Shown piece by piece: positions 9,646-21,114 of a stretch of DNA of 64,000 nucleotides. This DNA comes from Gnetum montanum (taxonomy: Eukaryota > Streptophyta > Gnetopsida > Gnetales > Gnetaceae), in contig MNCI01018059.1 in the NCBI GenBank assembly GCA_015680685.1, positions 487,460-551,459 of the forward strand, written 5' to 3'. Made by a program: the position numbers and the translations under genes. Below the pieces are notes generated by a model that saw only the letters and a program-made list of their open reading frames with translations, searched no databases and was not told where the DNA came from. The first letter of the stretch is position 1, and every line of letters begins with the position of its first letter.

Positions 9646-12600
9646 AACCCACATCTCTTTTATCCTCCATCACCTTCTCCTGCCACTCCTCCACCACATC
9701 CCACTCAGCTGCCACCTACACCTTCGATGCAGGGAGAGATACTGCCACAACCACAACAATGAAACGCTACGAGGGTTGTTAACTTGCAATCGGCACCTTA
9801 GCCGCATGGACTGGAATCCCAGCCATGAAAATGTCCCTTTTTCTGACCCAACAATTTGAACATACCCTCACATACACCTGTGGCCAGTGCCTTTCAACCT
9901 ACAACTGCCTCGACTATTCCATCGCCAGAGCAGCCTCTAAGCCAACAACAACAGCACTCCAATGTCCAAACGGTCATGCTCACGCATGCTGTGACTGACT
10001 GGATCTAAGTAGGTCACCTTCCCCATAAATTAACTAATCTGAGAAGCCCCCTCATCTATCTTCAGGTGGTAGGGAGTGAGCCATGCAAAGCTCTTTTAGA
10101 CTCGGGGTGAGGGATCAATTTGATCTCTCATGATATGTATAAGAACTAGAACCTAGCCCCACTAAAGAAGAGCAACATGCGGCTCGAGTTAGCAGGCCAA
10201 TCCATCATCGTTCCCTTGGGATTGGTGGAGGACATTGTGATCACTATCTGTGAGTGGTCCTAGCCTACTGATTTCCTGGTCATTCATGTAGAAAACTGCA
10301 AGGGGAACTTCCCAATCATCATGGGAAGGGCCTGGCTAAGCACGGTGGACGGATGACTAGGCCTCCGCAATTTGTCCCTTGAAATTTCCAAGGAAAATTC
10401 TTTCAGGAAGATCGAGAAGAAACGTGTTCCATGCATCGTGTACAGTGACTTAGGGTGTAACTGTGTGCAACAATTATGGTCCACTAAGTGGATATCCCTT
10501 CAAGCATGTAGCCGATGTACTGAGGAATCACCTGTTCAATAGTGCCTGTACGCAGCAGCCACTAACCAAGAAGGCACCCAGTGGTTGACAGCTGATGCTA
10601 GCAGAACATTGTGCATGGAACCATCAAAGGGGCTTATACAAACCTACATTGACAACAAAGATGAAATGGAAGAGATTCATCAACAAGTCTCCACTATTGA
10701 TGACCAAGATGACTGGGGACAGCTAGAAATCCCTGAGAGCTTTAAACAAGAGCCCCTGGAGTTAAAGTCTTTACTGGCTCACTTAGAGTATGCATTTTTG
10801 CAAAATGGTAAGCCGGTAATCATTAATACCACCCTTGCTCCAGAACAGAAGAAGAAGTTGCTAGGGGTAGTAAACACATGGATTGTTGCATTCGCATGGT
10901 TATATCCTGAGTTGATGGGAGTTGATCCTAGGGTCTGCTAGCATCGGATCTATCTTGACCCTTCCATGAAGCCACGATGACAGCCACAAAGATGGTTGAA
11001 TCCCAAATTGAAGCAGGTTGTAAAAGATGAAATCGAACAGTTGCTAAAGGTAGGATTCATCTATTCTGTCACCGATAGCGAATGGGTTAGCCCACTCATT
11101 ATTGTTCCCAAGAAAGGTGGCAAGTGGAGGGTCTGCATTGATTTTCGGTTGCTCAATATGGCAACCTTCAAGGACCACTTCCCGCTTCCATTTGTGGACC
11201 AGGTGTTGGACACCATAGCTGGGCACCGCTACTATAGCTTTTTGGATGGTTATAGTGGTTATAATTAGATCCAAATAGCACTAGAAGACCAGGCCAAAAC
11301 TACTTTCACAAGTCCATGGGGGACTTTCACATACAAGAAGATGCCCTTTGGCCTGTGCAATGCACCCGCTACGTTCCAATGCCTTGTCCTAAGCATTTTT
11401 CAGCAACAAATCGGCAATGGTGTAAAAGTCTTCATGGATGACTTCTCCACCTATGGGGCCACGTTCGAGCAAGCCTTGGACCATCTTGAGTAGGTTCTCA
11501 AATGGTGTGTAGACACTAATCTGCGGCTCAATTGGCAGAAAAGCCATTTGATGGTTGAAGAAGGCATTTTGTTAGGGCATTGCATCTCACAAACAGGGAT
11601 CAACGTAGATCCTGAAAAGATCAAGGTTATCCAAGGAATCACCTGCTAACCAAGTACCGTCAAAGATGTCCGGTCATTCCTTGGACACACTGGTTACTAC
11701 TGGCGATTCATTGAAAACTTCTCAAAGATTGCCAAGCTATTGGTAGAGTTGATAAAGAAGGACACTCTGTTCATCTAGACCAAGGAGTGCGAATCTGCAT
11801 TCCAAGTGCTAAAACAAAAACTCGTAGAAACTCCAGTTCTATGAGCCCCTGATTGGTCTAGAACCTTTCACATTATGACGGATGCATCCAACTTCACCAT
11901 GGGAGCTGTGCCTACACAGTGTGATGAGTAGAAACGTCCTTATTATATCCATTGTGCAAGCCGTAGTATTGTGGGTGCTTAGTTGAACTACACCACCATT
12001 GAAAAGGAGTTGATGGTAGTGGTGTTTGCCTTGGACAAATTCTGGCACTATGTGCTCGGATACGAGGTGTTTGTGCATACTAACCATAGTGCTATTCGAT
12101 TCCTGATGAAAAAACCAACGGTGAGCCCCTGCATTATCCGATGGCTGGTGATTCTTCAAGAATTTGATCTTACCATGGTAGACAGAAAGGGGACTGAGAA
12201 TGTGGTCACTGACCACTTGTCTCGGTTGCGATGGGATGACGCAGAAGAGGAGGAGTCCTTATCCGACCAATTTCCAGATGAACTCCTCTTCATAGGCGTA
12301 GTTGATCCTCAAGCAACCAAGGAATCTCCTTGGTTCAACTACATCCTCACCTACCTCACAACCTAGGAGCTACCTAAGGAGTGGAACCATCGGCAAAAAC
12401 ATCAGTTTCTCCATAAGGCCAAGCGTTTCATGGAAATTAATGGCCACCTTTACAAGGTGTGCGTAGATGGCTTGGTTCGATGGTGTGTCCCTGATGATGA
12501 TACGCTGCACATCCTCTAGGATGCTCATGAGGGTCCTTGTGGGGGCCACTATGCTGGATGCTGCACTACCATTAAGATCCTACTTGCAGGGTATTACTGG

Positions 12601-13680
12601 CCCACTATCTTCAGGGATGCACAATGGTTCACCTGCTCCTACAAACGATGCCAGAGGGATGGTGGGATGATGGCACAATTAGAGGAACCTCAATAGTGGA
12701 TCCAGCCACTGAAGCCCTTTGACATTTGGGGCATCGAATTCATGGGACCCATCACACCCTTGTCAAATGGAAAGGCATACATCATCATAGCCGTGGACTA
12801 CTATACAAAGTGGGCAGAAGTGGCTGCCATTGTCAACTGTTCTTCCAACACCACTACACGATTTGTCCAACAACAAATCGTTAACAGGTTTGGCGTGCCA
12901 CGTGCACTCATTTCTGATAATGGAACTCACTTCACGGGTGTCACTTTTCGGAAACTCATGCAACACTTAGGGGTAACACATAAATTCACAACTCCCTATC
13001 ATCCCCAAGCCAACGGGCAAGCCGAAGTCACCAATAGAGAGATCACCAAGATCCTTACCCAAACCATCAGCAAATACAGGAGGGATTGGAACACTAAGCT
13101 TAATGATGCCCTATGGGCCTATCGCTCTACTTGGAAACTTCCTGTAGGGTACTCTCCTTATGAGTTAGTATACGAAAAGTTGCCAATACTTCCAATCCAA
13201 GCAAAACTCCAGACACTATCCACCGCCAATGACTTAGGCCTTGACCTCTCGCTAGCACAACATGAACGACTGATAAATTTAAGTGTGCTAGATGAGAACC
13301 GATTAGTGGCCTTATCCTCTAATGAGATCCACAAGGCCTACAACAAAAAATGACACGATCTTAGGATTTGGAAGGTCACGTTTAGATGTGGAGACAAAGT
13401 GTTGTACTGGAACCCCTCCCACGTATCCCAACTGACCAAGTTTCAAACATTGTGAGAGGGACCTTACATTGTCTTCGAAACCTTCTCATCTGGGGCCTTG
13501 CTCATTCACAAACTTGCGGACCCCACCAAAACACAGTTAGTCAATCGCCAACAACTGAAACCTCTCCGCGAACTCTGCTCAACCAGTGCACCCACCTCGT
13601 CATCATCAGGTCAACCATGCTCCATTTTTTGTGTCTCCTCCTTTCCACCCAGTTGTGGGGGAGACCGTCATCCCTGCTAA
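9646..13680 (+). pseudogene. pol: Element B pol: protease, RT, RNase H, integrase; one frame with many stops
   Basis: Frame 1 is continuous for 4 kb with only substitution stops. Protease: KALLDSG (about 10090-10110) to RVPCIVYSD (about 10440). RT: VPKKGGKWRVCIDFRLLN, FLDGYSGYN, MPFGLCNAPATFQ and the active site FMDD at 11431-11442. RNase H: TDASN, EKEL and HTNHS, where the third catalytic Asp has become Asn. Integrase: HEGPCGGH, then SYKRCQ where the first zinc Cys seems replaced by Tyr, then GIEFMGP with Glu in place of the first catalytic Asp, ISDNGTHF and GQAEVTNREI intact. The tail ends SCGGDRHPC, matching C (SCGGDGHPY). Stops with a known residue in element C include Gln at 11491, 11929, 11980, 12364, 12517 and 12694, and Trp at 11776. 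It cannot encode an active enzyme set. Confidence 0.93.
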
Positions 13681-15180
13681 TCCATTCCACTACACCCCCT
13701 CACTATTTTGTCATTTTTTGTTTTACACTTTTTTGTTTTTCACCATCGTTTATATTTTTCATTTCTTTATAACTATTTTATTTTTTTGCGTAATTTCTAA
13801 TTTGTCGTCTTTTTGTCTTCAGATGTTTGACGCGAATGATTTTCATTATGATGGGTAATGTACACTCATTTAGCTAGTTGTCTAGTTTCCACCCTCGCAT
13901 GGTTCTTTTTGGATTTTACATCTACTTTCCGCTCATAAAATCGGCAGCGAGTTCACGTCATCCACCCATTCACCCGCTCCATGATTTCCCTTTTGTTGAG
14001 CACATGCAACCCCTTACCTTAACAACATTTTAATTAATGTGTGACTTGTGTAGTTCCCAAACTAAGGGATGGCCCAATGGTTTGAATCAGGTGTGACTTC
14101 AAGGAGAATTCTTTATTTGTTATTCTGTTCTGTTCCCTAGGTTGCCAGTGTGTCCTTACAGGTTTCCTTCCACTCCAAGTCTCTCTCCACAAAAGCTTTT
14201 AGGTAGTCCAACCTTGCATGGTGTGGTCCTCACTGAAAAAACTCAAAAAATTCACAGAAAAAAAAACAAAAACTAAATAAACAAATAAAATGAGGATTCA
14301 AAGCATACACCTTGGTCGGATGCATGCAAACACACATGGGTCTTTGCATGGTGTAGTTCCCTCACACAAAAGAAAAAAAAACTCACAGGAGAATTCAAAG
14401 CACACCCCTTAGACCGCCTCTCCCGGGCCACATGCACTAGTTATGGGACTCCCTTGGTCCCCTCTAAGTTTGGCCTATTTCACTTTCTTCTTCTTACGTT
14501 TGTTGGAGTGGTGGTTCTCTATGAGGTCATTCTTGCCTCCTTGGGGGATGGCTAGGACTTCGTCTATTGCTGCAATGTCACTGAATGTAGATGGTTTTGG
14601 GTCTAAACTTTGGAACAGTTCTACTGGGTCACTTAACCACATCTCCACATGGGGTTTCCTGTGACCGACGAATGGAATACCATTCTCTCATCTCTCTCTT
14701 CATCCCGTTCTCTCCGCCACTTACCTCACTGCCTATTTTATGTTGTGAAAATGTGTCGTGATATCCATGGGCTTTCCATGCCTTGGCAGGATCTCTTGGG
14801 TCAGCGTCTTACCTGGCGAACACCATTTCTTGACCTCGGGGCCCACGGACCCTAGTGTTGAGGGCTATGCAGGGGCTACTACAGCTATGATCTACTATGG
14901 GGAGGACCCACCTGCATTTCCTTGGTTCCGCTTGTTAGGTCTCCCTTCCTTTGGATTTCGTGGTTGACTAGTTTTCAGGTCCCATCGCTCGATTTATCCC
15001 CCACGGAGTTCTTTTGAGTTATGTTCTCCTATTTTTGTCTCTTTTTTGCATTTAATTACCTTCCTCATGTCCTTGGCCATGTTCGGGCCCCTCACATGCT
15101 TCAACCACCTCAATTTGGAGTTTCAAATCTATCATTTTGGGCTTTTTAAGGGTTGGTCAACATTGGTCAATGGGTGAACA
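13681..15180 (+). other. Element B post-integrase non-coding region
   Basis: 1.5 kb with T-rich sequence (13700-13800) and no supported protein; the ORFs at 14443-14967 overlap in different frames without recognisable motifs. A conserved non-coding module lies in it, at about 14205-14430. Confidence 0.6.
14205..14430 (+). repeat. Duplicated conserved non-coding module (GCATGGTGTGG...TTCAAAGCACACC)
   Basis: Two copies (about 14205-14312 and 14347-14430) share 'ttgcatggtgtggt-ctcac', an A-rich middle and 'gga-ttcaaagca-acacc'. Reverse copies occur at the matching place in I (22375-22445), C (two copies, 30295-30445) and H (27840-27945). It is shared across families whose coding sequence has diverged, so it may have a role in the element's RNA. 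The role is inference. Confidence 0.65.
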
Positions 15181-15189
15181 CACCTGCGT

Positions 15190-15280
15190 CGATGGGGCCT
15201 CGTCGATGCAGTGACTGCGTATACGTGGCCGCGTATACGTGGCCCCGTCGATGCAATGCCTAACCCCTATATATACCCCG
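15190..15280 (+). promoter_or_regulatory. Promoter-like block upstream of the 3' ORF of B
   Basis: GTCGATG motifs flank a 14-bp direct repeat (15217-15230 and 15231-15244, GCGTATACGTGGCC) and lead to TATATATA at 15268-15275. The LTR U3 of B has similar GTCGACG and GCGTATATGCGG motifs before its TATA box. It lies about 390 bp before the ATG of the 3' ORF, so it could drive that ORF separately. Function is inferred. Confidence 0.6.
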
Positions 15281-15661
15281 TCGCACTTTGCCATTTTTCA
15301 TCATTTGGAGTCCAAACTGAGGGGAGTTTTTGCCGTTTTTTCTGCCTAACCTTTCCCAACGCATCTACATTCCGTCGCAAGTTCTCATCAACCGATCCTT
15401 ACCCTTTTAAGCAACCAGAGGTATGCTCTCAGTCATTGGGGGGGGGGAGGGGTGGCACCCTTGTGAAACTAACTATAATTAATTAATTAATTAATTAGTT
15501 TTTAATTATAAAAACTTTGGTCCTAACCCCTAACTTAACGCTCCGGGAAACTTAACAGTGTGCCTGTGCCATCAACATAACTTGGTCAAATTGAGAAAGT
15601 ATATATGGACCATCTTAAACTACTTATGAATGGTCTAACGAGCGATTATGTTTGATTGCTG
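15281..15661 (+). other. Leader between internal TATA and 3' ORF of B
   Basis: A GGGGGGGGG/AGGGG run (15438-15450) and an AATT microsatellite (15477-15500) lie here. A possible GT donor after 15420 suggests an intron, but I cannot pair it with confidence. Confidence 0.4.
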
Positions 15662-18579
15662 ATGGCACCCAAACCGAGGCATCCAAGGGACGAAGGACAG
15701 TCTCAACCAAGGGACATGCGCCCACGCATAGGAAGGGAACGAGGTGTGTAACATCTAGAGTATGTGGAGGGCTCTCATGCAACTGGGCCCTTCCGCGAAA
15801 GACCTAAGGTGGAATCTATTCACCAGATTCCTGAAGAGGAGATTCCTAGCGAGTAATTACTCAGGGATGAGACTCCTGGGATAGCACCTCGGCTTGAGGT
15901 CATCCTGACCCAAGCTTGCCTTGATGCTATCAAGCCACGTGAGGTGCAATGGATGGTCCTCCAAGAGCTAAATTTTGGACCATTCCTCGAGAGTGCTCCT
16001 GAAGACGTGAGGCTTCAGCTGTAGAACTGTCTGATGTGGCCAATCCTCACAACTAGTGGTGAATGTTACTTAGGAGAAACTTATCTCTTCTGGATGAATC
16101 GGCAACTAGGGTCAAGAGTAAGAATCAAAGACATTTATGTCTCTTACTCTTTAGAGGCGATAGCGCAAGCTCTGGGGTTGCCTGAAACTGGGGTAGATGT
16201 GGCAGAAATTCCAAAACAGGCTGATCCAGAGGTAAAGGAATAATGGATCCAACGGTGCTATGGGGTTGAGTGCAAGGAATTTGGCTCCTTGACCACGGTG
16301 GAGAGAGTATACTCCAAGATAGCATCTTACCATTTGAATCCAACGGTAAGACCCAGCAAAATCACAACCTTTTCCACTCGTGCATGTGCCACCTTGAGTG
16401 GGAAATTTCCCATGAGTCTTCCACAACTATTATTTCTGGAGATTGAAAAAAGGTTCACTGAAAACGAACATGGAAGACGTGCTCTCCCTTTTCCCTGCCT
16501 AATTCGAAAGTTGTGCAAACAAGAAGAGATAGCACGTTACTCTAATGACATCATCTGGCGTGCCTCAACTACCTCGTGGTGAGAGATGATGAAAGATAAA
16601 ACTCCTGCCACCACACAGATAGAGGAGGAACAACAACCACCTCCACCACCTGCACAAACAATGTAGCTGAGCTCGCAAAACATAGCAGAATACCTTCGCA
16701 AGATCCGGGAAATGCTCTTGAGCTAGCAAGAGCAATCTGGCAGGACTGGTGAAGGAGAAGACCCTTCGGTCTATCATCCTACCATGAGCGACCTAGAGCA
16801 AGTGGCTCAATCAGTTATTTTTCTCAAAAGGGTAGGACCAATCTTCTCCATCGCTCGAGCACAAGTTCCAACCAGAACAAATCCAAGCATCCAAGACGTA
16901 TCAACATCAACCCAACAGTTATTCCCTGAAATCTCAGGTAATGTTGCTGCCTTCTCGGTCTGCTTGGAAGATGGTGAAGGGGAAACAGTCNTAATGGTGC
17001 TGCCTTCTCGGTCTGCTTGGAAGATGGTGAAGGGGAAACAGTCTTGGTGATGCAGCACCAGGGACAAGAAGTTATGGTCAAAGTGGTTGCTGACACAATC
17101 GCTACTACTCTCAATGCACCAGCAGCACTTGTACCAAACATTCATAGACTACAAGATGTACGAGTGTCTACTATAACTTTGTGTAGCCATATTAACGCAG
17201 CCCAACATGAAGAGCTGTTGGACCGACTGGTGGGAATTGGGCAACCGCTTCCAGATGTCTTTGATCTTCCGGACAACATCACTGCAACCCAGTCGGAGCT
17301 TCTCTCGGCAAGGGGAAAGAGCCTTGTTTTGGAAGGACAACTAGAAGCTGCTCAAGTCGCTTGTCAGTGCTTGGCAACTGAGGTAGCCTGATTAAGAGCC
17401 TAGCTTGCTGACCCAGCTATTCTTAACCACGAAATCACCAGAGATGAAGCTTTTTAGTAGCTTCAGCTTAAACTTCAGGTTGTTGAGGATGAATGGAAGA
17501 CAGCGATCCTCGACAAGTCCATAGCAGACACCCAAGCGTATCACTTAAAGAAGGACTTGGCAGAGGTTTTTCATGAGAACGTGCAGCTGACTGCAGAAGT
17601 TCATCACCTGCGTAATGTTGGCACGGAGAAGGAACACATGAAAGATTTTATCCACCAATAGTAGGAGGAGCTAGCCAGAGTGAACACAGACATAAGAAGG
17701 TTGGCAGCTGAAAATCGAAATCCGTCAATGGAGGAGGTTTGGGCATTGTGACAGAAGTCTACAATTGAGATTTCTGCTTGGAAAAACAAGGCCCTGAAAT
17801 TCGAAAAAGTCAAAAATTATTACATGGACCATGTGGGATTGCAGAAGGAGCTAAACGAGAAGCACATTCAAGTCGCCAAAGCCAAGATGAACCAAGCGCT
17901 CTAGTAGCTTCGAGAGGGAGGTGATGTATGGTCATCCATTTTTGATAGGTTGAACGCCTACAACAAAGCACAAATTTGCCTAAAGGAGCTGTAGATTGAG
18001 AAAATGACAGGATACATGGAATTGGCCAACCTTCAATATGCAAACCTGGCCATGCTCACAGCTAGGAGACCACAATCAAAGTTAGAAAAGTAAGTGGCTG
18101 CCTCATATTCCTTAGACGAGGGTGAGTTCCAGGCGCATAAGGCAACAAAACAGAAGCTAGCAACAGTGAGCGCAGAACTCGAGATCCTCCATCCAAGCTT
18201 TGAAGGATAATGTATATTCACGGAGGACTTGGCCTGAAGAATGAATGACTACCAACAACTACAGGCATCAATTCGAGTGTTCGACATTGAACGCAAGTAA
18301 TTTGAAGCCTAGTTTGTCAATTTAAAAGAACTCTTTCTGGCACTGCCATGCCCTTGGGAAGTTCCAGTTTTAGCACAGATTGGAGAAGTTGCCTGGACCA
18401 TGAATGACCCTAGAAGCAAAGAAGAAAAGATGAGGGCTCTCTTGGAGGCTTTCCAGCTACCTCCAAAAGTTGCAGCTACTGCACATCAATCGTCATTCAC
18501 GCCACCACCAACGCATGGGCTAGAGGCTGGAGAAGGTCCATCAGAACCACCACCCTAGGGACGATGTGATCTTCTCTAG
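15662..18579 (+). pseudogene. Element B 3' ORF: plant-transposon-type domain followed by long coiled coil
   Basis: An extra ORF downstream of integrase, read in frame 2 to about 16990 and frame 1 after it. The first third has a rigid pattern: IKDIYVSYSLEAIAQALGLP, then SLTTVERVYSKIASYHLNP, then LPFPCLIRKLCKQEEI. It resembles the domain called 'putative plant transposon protein' (PF20167-like) seen in 3' ORFs and solo genes of plant retroelements; this is recognised from memory and not searched. The rest, about 560 residues rich in Glu, Lys, Leu and Ala, looks like coiled coil and ends Pro-rich. About 20 premature stops are present, mostly TAG. The frame change is explained by a 53-bp duplication plus N at 16939-17043. 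It is not an obvious envelope gene; no signal peptide or membrane segment is visible. Confidence 0.75.
16939..17043. other. 52-bp near-perfect direct duplication around a single N (probable assembly artefact)
   Basis: Bases 16939-16990 and 16992-17043 are the same apart from one base (T versus G), with N at 16991 between them. Removing one copy plus the N (53 bp) restores one open reading frame across the junction, from ...FSVCLEDGEGETV into LVMQHQGQEVM. A gap-filled overlap is the simplest explanation. Confidence 0.92.
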
Positions 18580-18806
18580 TAATTTTATGCATCATTCTAC
18601 ATAGCAGAGGCTCTAGGACCAACGAGGTGTTCAATTTTGTCTCTGAACACCACCATTTTTGTAATTTGTTCTCCTCTGTAACTTAGGCACTTGGTCAAAT
18701 TCATGTTGTGTCATGTGTGTGTCATGTACGTGTTTTAGTTATGTGTGTTGCTAATAAGAATGCATACCTTCCACATTGTAAAGTAACTCAAGGACGCATT
18801 TTTCCT

Positions 18807-18820
18807 CAATTGTGGGGGTA
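18807..18820 (+). promoter_or_regulatory. Polypurine tract of element B
   Basis: CAATTGTGGGGGTA abuts the 3' LTR. The GGGGTA/TGATGA junction is conserved in reverse in H, I, C and G. Confidence 0.8.
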
Positions 18821-19750
18821 TGATGAAGTGTCATTACGCCATGCGTCGATTGGGCCGTGTATACACGGCTGCGTTGATGCGGGTTCGTTGATGTACCTTC
18901 CGCGTCGACGGGGGCCCATTGACGTAGCCTTCCTATGTCGACGTGGCCCCGTTTACACAGCTGCCTTTCTCGGCCTATAAATAAGAGGGCCTTCCACCTC
19001 ATTTAGGCATCTTTCAGTTAGTTGTAGCAAAGCTCTTGTAGTTTGTTCCCGTAGGAGATAGAATATTTTCCAAGTGCTTGCAGTTGTGTAAGAAAAGTGA
19101 TTGGCTCTTTATTCGAATATTGATGTATCTGAGCCCAATGGTGTGACGACAATAAAGACGAACTATTCAAGAATTCCTTGTAGCATTTGGACTTAGCTAT
19201 TTTATGCATTTAGTAGTTTAATATATTTATGCTTTGTTAGTTACATGTTAATTACTTAGGTTTCTATTATTATTATTTCAATCGCTATTACTCATTCGTA
19301 GTTCATAAAGGTCATAAGTAGGACCATCTCAAATGTAAATCAAACATTTGGTAAACCCAATGATGCTTAACATCTGGTAACCCAGAAGTGTTAGGAGATG
19401 CTCAGAACGTGCTTGGAAGATGGGACTAGATACTAATGCTAGGAATAGTTAGAATACAAGTTAGGATATATAGAGATTAGATAATATTTTATTCCTTACC
19501 TTTCATACCTTAAATTAGCCTCCAAAATATATGCAAAAAGCTATAAAAATTATTAGCCTTAGTCTCACTTAACCATCGTAAACGGAACATCACAAGTGAG
19601 GTTAGGAAGACAATGATCGTTCTAACCTAGAGTTTCACTAGTTAGAGTTTGGTGTATGTTAAGTACTTATAGTCTACGGAATTCGACCGGGTCGTGTGTG
19701 AACGCCCATGATTCATATGGTTGGGCATAGGGGTACCTAGCCGCTCATCA
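18821..19750 (+). mobile_element. 3' LTR of element B
   Basis: 930 bp, TGATGAAGTGTCATTACGCC to GGGTACCTAGCCGCTCATCA, TATA at 18975-18984. It differs from the 5' LTR mostly by C/T and G/A changes in the CpG-rich U3. Confidence 0.93.
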
Positions 19751-20303
19751 CCTGTAGTCACCAAAGGATCAACATTAGCTATAGTAAATTTTCCTTAATA
19801 GTTAACCCTTGTCGGATCCCTTAGTTTTTATTTAAGCACAAGGTGATTACAACATAGTTTGTCCAAGGCTATGAGATAACTACAATCATTAAGTTGTTGA
19901 AATTATTTTGATCAATTAGTATTAGTTACCATGATGTTTGAAGATAGGATGTTAGAAAAATTTCAAAAAATTTGAAGCAAGCATCCCTAGCCCCCATGAG
20001 TAATAAGCGTAACTTCAGAAGCACATAGGTTTTTGAATAATTGAAACCAACGGTTTAATTTAGAAGATGGCCAAGGAATATTAATGGATATGGAAATAGA
20101 AAAGTAGGACAAATTAATGAAACAGATGAGAAGTAGTCCCAAAATCATGCATAAATTCAAAGAAATCATCATTGATGTTCTGGAAGATGTAAAGGTTAGT
20201 TCAAAGCAATGATCAACAAAAGTTATGTAAGTGGATCCTTCCCAAAGCAAGCTCTTGCCATAATGCCCTTGCATAACCACTTCTATAGATGTCTATGGGC
20301 ACC
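19751..20303 (-). other. Element H internal 3' sequence, second segment
   Basis: No coding. The last ~70 bp ('gcaagtggatcct-cccaaag' type) match element C at 29800-29870 and show that this is retroelement 3' untranslated sequence. It ends with the GCACC target duplication of element I (20299-20303). Confidence 0.65.
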
Positions 20304-21114
20304 TGATCAGTGGCGAGGTACCCCTACACTTAACCATACGAATACGAGCGTCTCACGCATGATCTAGTTGAACTCCAAGGACTAAGTGCTTACACTCCGT
20401 AATGGAACACTTAAGGTTAATCAATCGCTGTCTTCCCAAGCTTGCTTGTATTGTCACGGTTGTATGATTAAGTAAGCTTGAGGCATGTGATTTTTATGTC
20501 TTTTATCTTTTTAACACCTATGCTAATAGGGAAGGGTGAAGAGAACTAAGTGACTAACTTTCACTAACTATTCACTAACTAAGTTCTAATCATCCTAGCA
20601 CTAGTATCCGTTTCCACTTATTGTACACACCCTGAACCAGTGCAATGCTACTGGGATTACCAAACGCTACTCGTTACTGGGTTACCAAACGTTACACACA
20701 TGCTCGAAGCGGTCTTACTGAATGCACTTAACTAGGAGAGTCAAGGGTTGAGAGGGATTAATTATCTAAGAAAGCATTTAAACATTTAACAATAATTGAA
20801 TCCTATTTAGCTTAGTCCACATGTTGCAAGGTTTATCAGAAAGTTTGTCTTTATTGCCGTACACAAATGTGTGCTCAGGTACAATTTGCTTGAATAAAGA
20901 TCTGTTCACTTTGAGACTCCTACTGCAGGCACATGGAAATTATTCTAACTTTGGAATGGTAAAACTACTATAGTTTGGCTAAGGGTCTAGATCTAGATGC
21001 TTGAACAAGGGAAACCCACCTCTTATTTATAGAGCTTTCGGCAGGCCGCGATATCACGGGGGTAGACGTGATATCGCGGATGTGATATCACATATGTGAT
21101 ATTGCAGCTCATCA
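20304..21114 (-). mobile_element. 3' LTR of element I (reverse)
   Basis: 811 bp, TGATCAGTGGCGAGGTACC to GCAGCTCATCA on the plus strand. Reversed TATA at 21022-21032, with GATATC palindromes at 21050, 21070 and 21084 on its U3 side. Similar by eye to the partner at 26613 at roughly nine bases in ten. Confidence 0.92.

Larger units (their letters stand above)
6417..19750 (+). mobile_element. Element B: full-length Athila-like Ty3/gypsy retrotransposon
   Basis: 13.3 kb with both LTRs (6417-7347 and 18821-19750), PBS, gag, a pol polyprotein with protease, RT, RNase H and integrase, a long 3' region with its own promoter-like block, a separate 3' ORF and a PPT. Ends are TGATGA and TCATCA. The 5-bp flanks (CTTAC and CCTGT) do not match, so no target duplication is claimed. 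The two LTRs differ clearly in U3, so the insertion is old. The RT wording (FLDGYSGYN, VFMDDFS) resembles Athila, but the Athila-type insertion before WRVCID is absent. The lineage call is therefore tentative within the Athila/Tat branch. Confidence 0.92.

Noticed and set aside
13386-13858. ORFs in other frames over the integrase tail of B
   Set aside because: Frame 1 carries the conserved integrase tail shared with C; the others are shadows.
15662-18579. Envelope-like gene for the 3' ORF of B
   Set aside because: No signal peptide, membrane segment or Cys pattern is visible; the domain order fits a transposon-type domain plus coiled coil better.
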